Positions 1-12,600 of a stretch of 64,000 bases of DNA are shown in pieces. Numbering within the stretch: position 1 is the first letter of the stretch; each line of letters starts with the position of its first letter. Under the pieces are notes generated by a model. The model saw nothing but the letters and a program-made list of their open reading frames with translations. It was not told where the DNA came from and ran no database searches. The position numbers were made by a program, and so were the translations under genes. The stretch covers positions 33,046,387 through 33,110,386 of the forward strand of contig CM019218.1 in assembly GCA_009741485.1 (NCBI GenBank), written 5' to 3'. This DNA is from Malurus cyaneus samueli. Its lineage: Eukaryota; Chordata; Aves; Passeriformes; Maluridae.

Positions 1-686
1 GGGGTTGGTCGGGGAGGGATTGGTGCGCTGCTTGGCCTTGCTCTCCAGAGCTGCCCACTGGGCCTCGAAGGGATCAACCTGCGGGGCGGGCGCGGGGGGC
101 TGCGAATGCTTGTCCTCGGCAGCCCATTTGCCCCCCTCCACTCCGTTGAAGGCGGCGGAGCCGTTGTGCTGCGCGGGCGGGTGGAAGAAGGGGCTGGCAG
201 TGGCGCTGCTGCTCTCGTACTGAGCTGCTGCTGTCGTGCTGGGCTGCTGCTTCCCCAGGCTGGGGGACTGATGAGGGTGCGCTGCTGGAGTGTGGCTGGC
301 AGTACCAAAGACGTTGGCTACCATCTGGGAAGGTGTTATTCCAACCACAGGGACGCTCGGGGCTGCATAGGTCATCCCATTTGCTACGGCATAGGGCTGA
401 GCTGGAATAAACGCCGGCTGCATGGGCGGTACCACACCCACTGGCAGAGGCTGAGGCGCAATGAAGGTGCTGACTGGGAAGGCTGGTGCTGACTGCGAGG
501 CTGGAGCTGCTGGAGGGGGCTGGAGCAGTGGCTGTGGGGCTGGGGCTGAGGTTGGCTGCTGCTGGGCTCTGACAGTCTTTGAAACCTCTTCCAACCAGCG
601 GTCTGCCTCTGAGGGAGTACGTCTGTGATTTCCTTGGAAGAGACTTGGTGAGGCTGCACCTGAGGAGGTGCTGCTCCATTCAGTGC
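1..686 (-). CDS. NUMB: NUMB terminal coding exon, residues 417-645, cut by window edge
   Basis: This starts at 686 after TTTCCCTCCCAG with two bases finishing a Gly codon, then [19 protein letters not shown]. Next is the conserved [17 protein letters not shown] block, a long Pro/Gln/Ala-rich SH3-binding-type region, and the conserved [19 protein letters not shown]. It ends with [12 protein letters not shown] and [11 protein letters not shown] at the left edge. DPF is at residues 621-623 (AP-2 binding). The final Asn-Pro at bases 1-6 is the start of the NPF motif that binds EH domains (Eps15, EHD); its Phe and the last residues lie outside. There are 228 full codons without a stop. The exon is GC-rich (many CAG/GCC/CCC codons), unlike the AT-rich introns. 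The 3' UTR is not in the window. Confidence 0.97.
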
Positions 687-3600
687 CTGGGAGGGAAAGC
701 ATGGGCAAGTCACTATTATTTCCACTCCTCACCCTTTATGGGTTAGAAAGGTTGGAGGGTGTACACCAGAACACACAGGCCTCCTCCCATCATGACTGAA
801 AGATGTTCCCAACACTGGACACATCTTTATGCATCCACTGTACTCTTGGGTTCTAGGAAGTCATTTGTCAAGATGAGGTAGGTAAGAGCTTCTTCGCTAA
901 AATGCAGATTTATGGGGTTTTTTTCTTCACAGAATGCATCTGAGACTTTAGGGCACACAGGAAGGCTGCTACCTGAACTCTTAACTTGTGATCAGTTGTT
1001 ACAGACAGTGATCTAGTCTGTAACAACTAATCCCCCTAAACTGGAGAGGTTGTTTCTGAATGTAAAGCTCACAACTGGTGCACTTGGAACACAAAGGTCT
1101 AAGAAACTGCTTTAAAGACAAAGTCTGGTACTCTTACAAGGCCAAGCAGAATCACTATTTCACAGCAAAGTTTCTCTCATGAGCTGGTGCTTACACCATG
1201 AAATGAAGTTACATAGACTACAGCCTTCTAGCACATGTTAGCCCACATAGGTGACAGCCATCTCAGATACTGCCTTACGCAGTGCAAAGCCTGAAGGGAC
1301 AGACTAAACTTGCTAAAAAGAATAAATTGACCTCTACACCCTTTAAGCAACCAACTTAATCCCTCCTTGTGTATGTTAGTGAAAAGAACACACAAAAATT
1401 AATTTGGGTACACATAGATTCTTTCCTTTTCATACACACAAACTCACATACAACTTCATTACTTCCTTTTTAAGCACTGAATTTTATAAAATGCTGCCAA
1501 AATAAGAATCAGCCCAGGTTATAGACCCAGAACCAGCAAGTTCATCGCTTCCCTCCATCCACTCATGCAAAAGGCTACTACTTCCGGCTTTTGTTCCTGT
1601 TCCTTCCACTTGCCATTAAATGGCACTGACAATTGTCTCAGGGGCTCAATTATGCTTTTGATCCACGTTCTCATAGCAATGCACCGGATCTACTTCCAAT
1701 CTTACCAGCGACCATGGCTGCAGCTCCAGTATTAGCAGCAGGAGCATGAGCCCAAGGATTGGTTTCACGAACTGGCATAGCTGTGGACACTACAGCAGCT
1801 TGGGATGGTTTAGCAGCAAGCACACAGAAGGCAGAGGCAGTGCCATTAACTAAAATGGGAGCAGACAACATCGGTGCAGTTAATTCATGCAAGGCATGCA
1901 CGTGACTGGAGTATTAGTGGGCCAGGTCATACCTATCAACATACAACAATTTTAGACACTTCCACATGACAGGAGTTTGTGTAGTTAGCCAAACTGGACT
2001 GATGGACAATAAAGATAGCAAATTTCATTTCACCAAGCCAACACTTGTTAAGAGAATTGTGGGACAGTGGATTTTTATGTACTTTAGGAGGCCCTGAGTT
2101 CTGATGACTGACTGAAGTTAAATTTGTTGTTTCTATAAGGAAGAGATATGGCTCACCAGTAGTTATTGTACAGTTAATTTCAGAATCAAAAGAATGCATT
2201 GTAGATACAAAATAACAGTAACTACATTTAACATAGAGAGGTTCTTTTTCACACAACTTTTTTATAAAAGCATAGCAATGAAATGAAGATTAATGGCTGC
2301 TAGGAGTTCTACAGTTGACATTTTTCCACATCTTATCTAAGAATTTGTGTTAAAAAACAGATATCATGGTGACAAAATCCCTTCCCTTGGGAGATATGGT
2401 TCCTAAGACACACTCCTATGCAGTTCAGGAGGCAGAATGTTAAAACAGCATTACCTCAAAGCCAGTCCCTTTTATAGGTAACTATCGTGTGGTAGGTGCA
2501 TGAACTTATTGTTAGAAACAAAACCACAGAAAAACAGACAAGATGAATAAAGCAGGATGCATTCACCCAAAATACTGGTAACAGGACTTGCACAAGAAAT
2601 TAAGACCATGTGTTACTGGAAAGCAACATTATGTGCATTCAAGCCTCAACCAGCACCCAAAGAAATCACAAACCTTGAAAGGCAGGAGACTGTGGTGCAA
2701 CTACAGTCACTGGTTTTGTCATGGGGGCCGAAGAGAAAGGATCTTCTGATGGTGTGCTGAAAGCACTGGTGATCTGAGAGCACAGGGCACTAATGCTGTC
2801 TGTTTCCCCTTCTACCTCTGGGACTAAAATGTAAACAGAATTCATTAAATTGAAAGTTTAAAGGATACAGAAACAATTTACAACTACCAATGTGATATTG
2901 AAATATAATTAGTTCCCTTATGTCCTACATGTTCTTGCTACTGATTTGCATGACAGCTTTTTTTTTTTACATTAGTGTTGAAGATCTGACCTGAAATAGA
3001 ACACCACATTAGTGTATTTTGTAATTAAGTTAAGAGGGCAAGGAGATCACTGTTCCAAATTTAAAGAACGCACATATCAGAGAATTAAAAGGGTTTTCTG
3101 TAGCTTAAGGAGAGATCTAAATTTTTCAGTATTATAGTGCTAGACTTCTCAAGGGTTTGGCTCTAAGATTTGGCATTCTGTGAAATGAAAATATTTATGA
3201 TAGATTTAAGTATTTGTACAAGTAACTAGATGAATATTAAGGGTACTGACAGCAATGCACAGCAGCAAGTTCAGTCTAGAGTTAGTGTTCATTGTTCCAG
3301 TTCAGTGGTAGCTGAAATCCCCAGTTCCTGTGCTAGGATCATAAAAGCAAAAGCTGAACGTTCAAATAAAATGGATGCTCAGTTTTAAATGAAGCATCCG
3401 CATCACGTGGATAATGTAACATCTGGAGTAAAGCTGCCAGCTTACCAGATGTTCTCATTATTACTAATGGCAATGTTTTCCAAAAGTACCAATCATCAGT
3501 CCGTCATTGCACAGAACTGACATGAGCAGGCATAATCAAGCACAAAATAGTGTAAGAAACATAAGATGTCTGCACACAACATGCACCAGACCTAAAATTC

Positions 3601-6600
3601 AGGGGGAGGCATGCCCAAAAATTGATTCTTTGAGGGATATTCCAATACAGTGCATGCAGTGGGACGGTCGGCAGCACTGGCGGTGGCATATATGGGAACA
3701 TGCATCATAAATGTTCTAAATCATGAAAATTTGAGATTGTGGTGTGCTCACTGACTATCACTACTGAGCAGTGCACTATCACTGAGAAACTGATCAGCTC
3801 AGGCTGGTCTTAAAGCAGGTCACTAAAAGAAGTCAGACTAGGTATTTTTGTTGGGTTTGCCTTTGCCACAGTAATTTTTACTTCAACGCTTAGAACCCCA
3901 AAACCAGCTCTGTTGCCAAGTGAGAGTACAGCTGGCCTGAAGGGTAAGACCTAGCTAAGGGAACTCTAGGACATGATGCAAGGTACTGTGCACACCCAGG
4001 GTTTATGCAGAGATGACTCCTGGAAAGGCCCATCTACCATCATGTGAAAACTGTACCACATAATACTGATACAGCCAGCTGTACCACCTAAACAGTTAAG
4101 TTCTCTTAATGCAAGGTGAAAGCAATTTAATTGCTCTCAAAAAGAAGAATTCAGACAGGCAGAAGGGCAGACTGCCGAAAACCATCACATGATCCCAAGA
4201 CAAGTGGTTAAGGCCTTGAAGGGATTTTTGTCTCAGGATGCCCTGACAGTAAGTGGAAAAACTAGTTCAGTGACTCAGAGGGAAGAGCCAAAACCTACTA
4301 ATTCACCAACACCCATTCCTGGAGCACTTCAAGCTGTGCTCCAGTACTTCAGACATCAAGTAGAACTGTTTGTCTCCTGCATGGGAACTCTGCATTTGCA
4401 ATTCTTGCTTATTCTCAAAGCAGCAATTTTCTGACATTGTGATGTTTGTTCATGATAAATGATCAACATGAGGCAGGAAGAAGGATTTACGAGAAAATGA
4501 GGAGTTATTTGAAGCCACAGAGAAACAAAGGAGAAAGAGACAATTTAAGACAATGTTTCAGTGGAACCATTTGGTATTACCTGAGTTTTTCATGGGGAAA
4601 TCGGTCTTCCTTTGCACTGTTGAAGGCAGCTCATTTATTCGCAAAGACAGCTGGCGTTTAAAAGGAGACATCTTTTGGCTAAGGGCAGGGAAGCCCCTGA
4701 AAGACCCTTGCCTGGCAAGCTGTTCTATAGGGGCGTGTCTCCGTGGGATAGCGTGGGGGTTGCTCATTTCTTTATCCAGAGATGCAGCAACTTCAGCAGT
4801 AGGAGAGGTTGGTGAGCCAGAAGAGGGGGCAGTATTGTTTGGTGCAGCACCTGGTGCTACTGTTTTCACTTCTGGTTCAACTGCTGGAGGAAACAGGGTC
4901 AGGTTAGAAAAGTAAAGCCGGGTACTGTTCACCTGCCTACCCCTACTCCAGTTTGTTTTTTGAAAAGAGGAAGTGCAGGAATTTTCGTAACTAGTACTCT
5001 TGCAAGTGAGTTCCTAATAGCACAGCAGAAAGACAGTTTCTGTATACCTTCACTGTCTTCACCATGTCACCTGGTGTACACCCAAGCCCCACAGCTCACT
5101 AAGGCAAGCCACTTCCTAGAAATGACGGCCTCACGTATGTGTTCTTTCCAGCTGTTCCTGAGATCCCAGCTCTGGAAATACCTGCAATTCATTTATGGTT
5201 AAGACTGAAAAATGTATGGTGTATTTGAGACCTTTACTTTCCCTCATACACAACCATGGACAAAATATTACTACAAATTGTATTAAATGACTTGAGGTGG
5301 CACAGCTCAGCAGCAGCAGGGAACAGAATGCAGCTCAAGGACCATCTTTTAAAAGCCATCTTCCCAGCCCTTAGAGAATCAACAACAGCAGAACTCAAAT
5401 ATACACTGCACAAGCTTTAGCAGACCAAAGGCAGCAGTAGCACTTAACAGGTTGGGCTGGAGTTCCCAATTCCTCTGGGAAATATATTTCAGGTAGAGGG
5501 AAATGTGCTGCAAGGTGGATCCAGCCTCTGAGCTGACAGGCCTTGCTCACACCAGACGTATTTGCAAGAAGCTCCTGTGTCACTTCTGTGCTGAGCTTAG
5601 CTGCAATGTTACCCCCTAACCATTAGTAGGTTGTACTAGTAGCTCCTCCAACCTAAAGTCAGCTGCATTATTTTGCAGCGTTTTCTGTAGCACCACAATG
5701 CTTCTGTCAAACAGGCCTAATGGTAGAAATGTAGGATTAAGCTTTGTTTAAATCATTACACTTATGATTAGAATAGCAATGGAAATTTTTAGACCTCCAG
5801 GAAAATTCTTTCTCACTCATAAAAGAATTGGCTACGGGGGCAATAAACATAGCTCATCAATACAGAAGGACAAAAGGAAATCTCACTATCCTGGAATGAA
5901 CTTTTATTTTACCTTTACTCTTTTCCAAACGTTTTAAATAAAACAATGACTTTTTTTGGACACATCAGCAGAATAACTAAAAATCTGGTAAAGAGAGGAG
6001 TCAGACTAGAGATTTCTGAGGAGCTGGAATGGTAGGAGGAACTAATTACATTGTCTTGCAAGCTTCAGTACCCATGATTTGCAGCTGCTCATTCAAGTGA
6101 AACTTTTCTAATCAGTCTTTCTTGGAAAGGATTTCACACACCTTCATTGAGTCAAGACTTTGACTCATGCCCTCAAGTAACAAAGGCCTTGTGTTTAAGC
6201 TTCATTTAGCACATTCTAAAACTAACGTATGGAAACAAGCAGATGGATGATGAAAATGAAGATTAAAGTTTTGCAATCAAGGGACAGCATAAAACTTGCT
6301 GTGGAATCCTCTGAAACAAAAGTCTGACTCCAGTGCGAAGCAGTGTATGAACAATATTCATAATACTTATTTTTTGTTAGCTGTAGAACTTGAGAGTTTG
6401 TAATAAAACTTGAGTAAGAAGTTTACTTTACTTCATTTCAGAATACTATCTGCTGTCAAATAAGTTAGTTACTATTTCTGAATGTAACTAATAGTCAAAC
6501 AGCTATGTGTTTTATCGGGAGGAGGTGGTTGTTCTGCATTTTGTTTGGAAAGCACTCTGTGATTGGTCTGTTTTTCCTTCCTGCAGTATGGTTATATACA

Positions 6601-9600
6601 TACACGCTATCTTAAAAATCAAAATCCATTCTTTTCTAAGAAAAATTAATGTGCTTTCCTGTTGATTTACGATAAGCATTAGATTACTTCAATGATTACT
6701 TTGTGTCTGGCAAGCTAGTTGTGTTTTTCTAACAATTTTCCAATAAAGCCTTTTAGTATGGTACCTACAGTGTTCTCCCCCATAAAGCAGGCTGACTAAA
6801 CAAAGCAGAAACAGTTTTCACATATGAAGCCACTTGCACCTTTTCTAGAAGACGTGGGAAAATGCTGAGTGAATTTGGGAGCATTTTTCATCTTGTGAAC
6901 TGACGAGTGTCTGGGAATATGATTTGAACATAATAAGGTTCAGGAGAGGGAATGCTGTAAGGACATTAAGATTCAATCCTTGCACAGGCCTCAGTGCTGG
7001 CTGTGCTCGCTATAGATGATTGTTTAAATTGCATCCCGTACCTTTAGCATCCGGCATCTGTCTCATAATTTCCTCTCTCTCTGCTTGTTCAGTAGCTGTA
7101 GTGACCCTGAATGACCCCTCTCTAGTGAATGTGGTTCTGCTGGCATCAAAGGTGGCAGTCACTCCACACTCCTTCTCTCGCTTCTGCTTTCGCTCCAGGC
7201 ATGCTGCGAATGCGCAGCCCACGGCGTGACTCAACCTTTCCCCCTGCACAAGACAACATTGCATCACACACTGACTGCAACAGAAACATACATGTGCTTC
7301 ACACGTCACAAAGTCAGAACCTGCTCTTACAAGAAGCATCTAATTTAAACTTTAAAGAAATAATTGTCATTGTATTTTAACCTTAAACCTGCTACATAAA
7401 AATTCCCAACTACTAATGCGCAAGCCATATTCACGAAGGTCACCCAGGAATGAATGAGATCGTTGGATGATCTGTTTAGTTCAACTGCTCTAAGATGCCA
7501 GTGAGATAACGTGCCTGCACTGATCCCTTGCCTCTGGATACACCTGTGAACATGGAAATTCTCATGAAGCCATCTTAAGGTGTAAGTCCTGAGGACAGGT
7601 AAGTGCAATTCTTGGAGAAAGTTTACAAAGGGCTCAAGGAGACATTACCCCTGTGCAAGCGTGAAAGTTAAAAGTACAGTGGTGACTACTCACACCTCTT
7701 AATGGCCCAGACCAAATGCACAAATTAGGGTTAAGAGTGCCTTCTGAAAAGCACTTCCATTATTCACCAGGTCAAAAGAATCCACTACTCAGAAACTGTA
7801 AAAAGGAAATTCAAGTCAAAGAAAATCCAGCAACCCAGCTGCTACAGTTGAACCAGAAGCACTATTGCTACCAGTAGCTGAACTCATCATAATCAGTAAG
7901 CGAATTGACCTGTTATTCACAGACAAAAACAGAAATGTTCCAGCTCTAACTTAAGTTTTACTGGGAATTTCTGACTTTATTGTTTAAAGAAAAAGGATAA
8001 ATTATCAAGCACCATTGCTCTGAACGTGCAGCTCTGTGGAGTTCACACAATGAATTTGCATGAGGTTTCAAGCACTTTGTGTAACACAGGCAGGATTCAA
8101 CAAAAAGCAGAGAGAGGAAATGGTCAGATCAGGGAGGTAAAAAACTTACCTAAGTCTACATAGCAAGAAACTGATTTTAAACCTACTCAAAACATTTTTA
8201 TCACCCAGAAGCAAATAGAATGCTAATTTAATTCAGTTTTGCTCCATCTCTTAACATTCAGATGACTTTTCATTCAAGATAACATTCACATACAAGACAC
8301 TGCATTCATAACCAGTCTGTATTTACTCACTATGATTTTATCGTGGAAAAACTGTCATTGCTGTTTTAGTTTTTGGCTGTAAACATTTTCAGATGAGAAA
8401 ATTTTCTGCCTATTCTTAGAAGAGCAGCTCCCTTGTGCTAGAGATTATCTGAGGCTCACTGCATTCCTTTTACACACAGGCTGAACACCATTTCTCTCCC
8501 TAAGAAGACATCACAGATGGACGGCAAATAATTCAGATACAGAGAAGTAGAATTAAAATAATTTTCAAGGGCTAAGTAATATCTCAGCTGGAGTCAAAAC
8601 ATACTGCAGTATTCCAAGTACTCAATTTTTCTGCCCTTGACTTCTAGCTAAGAGCTGGGAGAGCTGGATACACACCATATTAAACTTACCGTGTCCTTCA
8701 CAGCCATAAAGCAGTGGCAGATCCAGCGTCTCGTTGTGCCATCTCGGCAGATGTATGAGAACGCCCGGTCAAAGTTCCTGTCTGGTGCGCAGAAAGAAAC
8801 CTTCTCTATTGTCTGATCAACTATAAGATCCTAGAGGGAAAAATTCCCCCCACAATAAAAGAAATGTGAGGAAATACAGAAAAACACTTGAACAAGTCAT
8901 TTTCAGTAGTAACTGAACAAAAATTAGTTACACTACAAAGGGGATAACCTGATGTGGCTGTAATTATGCATCATCAAAGTCACCATTTAAAATCTGATCC
9001 CAGTATGAAACAAAAAGAAGAAATTACATTCTCCACCAGCCATCTTTGGCAGAGGTGTGCCAAGGCACCACTTAGGACTTCATTGGGTCCCCAAATTCCT
9101 ATATCTCTCCTCTAGACTACAGAGGCACATGTTTTATTTTTATAGCAGCTCCTTAGTCTTGCAACTGGAAAGTCTTCACTGCAGTTAAAACACTGGTTAA
9201 AACGCTGAAACTCAGCAGAAAGGTCTGCAAGTGTGAAAAGTTCTAGTAACTGCTACACAAAGAGCAAAAATTGATCTACCGATCAGCTAAGCAGGGATGC
9301 AAAAGAGAAGCACCAGCACCAGTATCAAACACTCCCTATTTAATGCTTTAGATGGAAGATGTGTTTCTAAATAGGAAACAGAACACTTTAACACTATGTC
9401 GTCCTTAAGAGTTGTTTCTTAAAATTTTTTTTCCAAATTATTTCATCTGGTTGTTGACTGGTACTTGGCACCTCTGCTATGTACTCAACCACCAGGAGGC
9501 AATAGTTTATTTTCTTTTTAAATCCTAGACTTTTAATTACCTGCACAGTCTGCACAACTTATTAAAATTCAATTTGAAAATATGACATATATGCAGCAAC

Positions 9601-12600
9601 ATTTCTAAAAATAATACATGCATTATTCCTTTTAAATGAGGCAATCAGTAGACTGAATTCATTCACATCAGTATGTTTGTACTAGAAACTGAATCCTTGA
9701 CAGACAGCAACCTTAGCTCTGATGAACCATCCCACTACAACAGCCCTCAAGAAGTCTAAACACACGCAGATATTTGACAGGCAGTTGCATTCCAGAGGGA
9801 CATGAATTAGCTCTGCCTGTCAGTGATGGCTTGGAGAAATCATCTTTTAGGTTGACAAACTAAGTTAATTGATATGAATATAAAAAAAACTATTTCAAAC
9901 TGATAAGAGTTAAAACTGTTCTCATAGCCACACCATCTTTTAAACTACTAGTGCACTTGTAGTGTAAGCCTAAAGTTCTTATTTCTAATTGCCTACATCT
10001 ACATAAAACCAAGAATCACTTGCTCTTACTTGGACACAGGTACCTTGGTGGTACACAATCTGCTAATTCATAATAAAAAAAAAGTAGTTTCACAATAAAA
10101 AAAGGAAACCAATCTAGAATCATGCCGCGAATGCATTTGTTTTCCACTTCAGACTAACACCTTAGATATTAGAATTAAAGATTATTAAATTTGATATATA
10201 CAGTCACTATTTAGTTGGGTACAATCTCCCTATTTAATTTACTCTCTGCGTTGCATTTTTGGAAGCTCTTGTTCATTCAGATCCATTCCAGGATTGGATT
10301 CACTTAAAATCATTTAAATTAATATATATATTATATTGATTAATGTGAGTTTACCTTTCTATTACTATTGCAACCTTCTGCAGTGGTGCAGAACAAAGTC
10401 AAGGGACTCTTCAAGTTCACTAACAATAGAACTTAACAGGAAAACAAATGCTTGTTCCAGTAAATGCAAAAAAATATTCCAAGCTTATGCCTTGAGAGTA
10501 GCGTGAAATTAACAGGTGTACATATGTTTACAAAACAAGAAATTATTAAAGTGAATTACACACCTTAGACCTCTTTCAAATACCAACATTTGCAGCAATA
10601 TAAAGATTGGTGCCCATTTAAAGATATAGCACATACATTATCATAGAGAGATTTAAAATTTTGCCCAGGGAAATCTAACCTTTGTTTTCTCATCTACAAC
10701 TCTGAGTCCATCCGCCGAAACCCACAGGACTGCTTTGACGGCTTTCTTCCCGGACTTGAAGGAAAGAAAAAAAAGGAAAGAAAAAACAAAACAAAACAGT
10801 TTTATGCCAACAGCTGATTGCCACCCGCTTCCCCTCTCCAAGAACTATAACACTGAGTGTAGATGAAGTCCATGGTCAGTAAGGTGCCCAAAGCTCAATC
10901 CAAGTTGCAAAACATTAAGAGAACCAAGCCAAAGCCAGTATTTCAGAAACAGCACGTCGTGGGGATGGGGAGAGGGCACAGGACAGGTGAGGCAGAAATA
11001 AGGTGTACATCCACTGACAGTAAAGAATTCAAGACTGACCAAGTGGGTGAAGAATTCCACTAGAGTCAGAAGACACTCATTCATAAGGAGTTACACCACA
11101 GGTAGCTTCTTCAGCACAAGTTTAAACATAGGAAAATTCTTACCTGGTATTTCCACCAGCCCTACCCTCTGCCCCAATAGTCCCATGGCAGAATCATGGC
11201 ATCACCTTAAACCAGTGCTAAAAGCACCCCAAAATCATCAGTTACTGTGTACCTCATTAATCTCATAAGCTTAATGCTAGGATCAATCACCCAAACATGT
11301 TTCTGAATTTATTAAGCACTGAGTGTCTAATCTGGGGAGAGAGGTATAAAAATAGGATTTCTTAACCCTCTGGTGTATATCTTGAAAAAGCAATGGTGTG
11401 TGGCAGGCAGACAAGCGGAGAGTGGTCTGGCTTTTATCCAAAACCTGACTGTGGGAACTTCCAGCTGCCACAAGCTGAAGCAAAGTAAAAGTGGAGAACA
11501 CAGGAAGGCTTCAGGAGCCATTAAAACTACAGATTCTTTCTAGGCTGTTTACTTTTCAAGGGAAAGTTACAGAAAACAGTATAAACAAAATATTCTTCTG
11601 AAGCTAATTCAGTGAAAAGAAAATAGGTCAGCATCATTTTACAGAGAACTACTACTAGAAAAAGAATCCCTTTTTTTTAGCATGCCATTAATTCACAAGC
11701 TCTCTGCTTTAGACAGTTATTAATATATTATCTCCAGGTGTTTTGAAGTACTGGGGTTTATAGTTTGTAGCTGCTAATGGCACCACCAGAAATCACTGCA
11801 GGGAGTCAAGAAAGCAACAACAGGGGGGGGAAAAAAAAAAGATGAAGGGGTATCAGCTACTGGCTTCAAGTCAGAACTGCAGCTATTTTATAAAATTTTC
11901 TAATAGTTCATTGCAGATGTATATAATCTATATTTTTAGAGAAAGTAATGGAACAAGAATACATTTTGGCATTATCTACTGCATGTTCCAAGTCTGCAGC
12001 ACCGATTTTAACACTAAGAATGAAATAACCTGGAGTGAAAAGTTTCCAGTTGTATCATACTGGTTTCATTCTCAGAGAAAGCAGCAAGTGTGAAGAAAAA
12101 GGCGCTGGCAAAACTTCTGTTTGTTTTCTTGGGGAGGAACTATCTGTCCCAATTTTGGAAGCAGCAATGACATCCTGAGCATTTTCAAAAAGCTTGGTGA
12201 GAACAGAGAATGGCACTGACTTGCACAGAAGAGCATTTAAAGGAAAAAAGAGAGAAAATAAGCACAGCATGAAAGGAAGCTACAGAGAAGTGCTTGCAGA
12301 AGCAAGTTTCTAAATGACCATCCAGCCTGTTGGACACCCCAGAGAATGTTTAATTTAGATTCTGGAATGCCTACTGGAAAAGACTACAATTCACGACAGA
12401 AGATACACTTAAATTTACCATCATATGTGTTAGAAAATATTGTAATATTTAAAAGTTGCTTCTAATATTTTGTTTTAAAATGCAGTAAGTATAAATGCCC
12501 ACAAAATATAGTCTGTATTTTCAATGCTCAGGAAGCTTTCACAGCCTGGGAGTCCCTATGAATTCCAAAATGAATGGTTTGTAGAGGTCTGTCTCCTTGA

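Noticed and set aside
106..492. 128-codon plus-strand open frame over the NUMB terminal exon
   Set aside because: It is the antisense shadow of the real minus-strand frame. The opposite strand gives conserved Numb motifs ([21 protein letters not shown]).
74..679. 201-codon minus-strand open frame starting MEQHLLRC
   Set aside because: It is a shifted frame inside the NUMB terminal exon. The true frame, set by the upstream exon phase and homology, is different.
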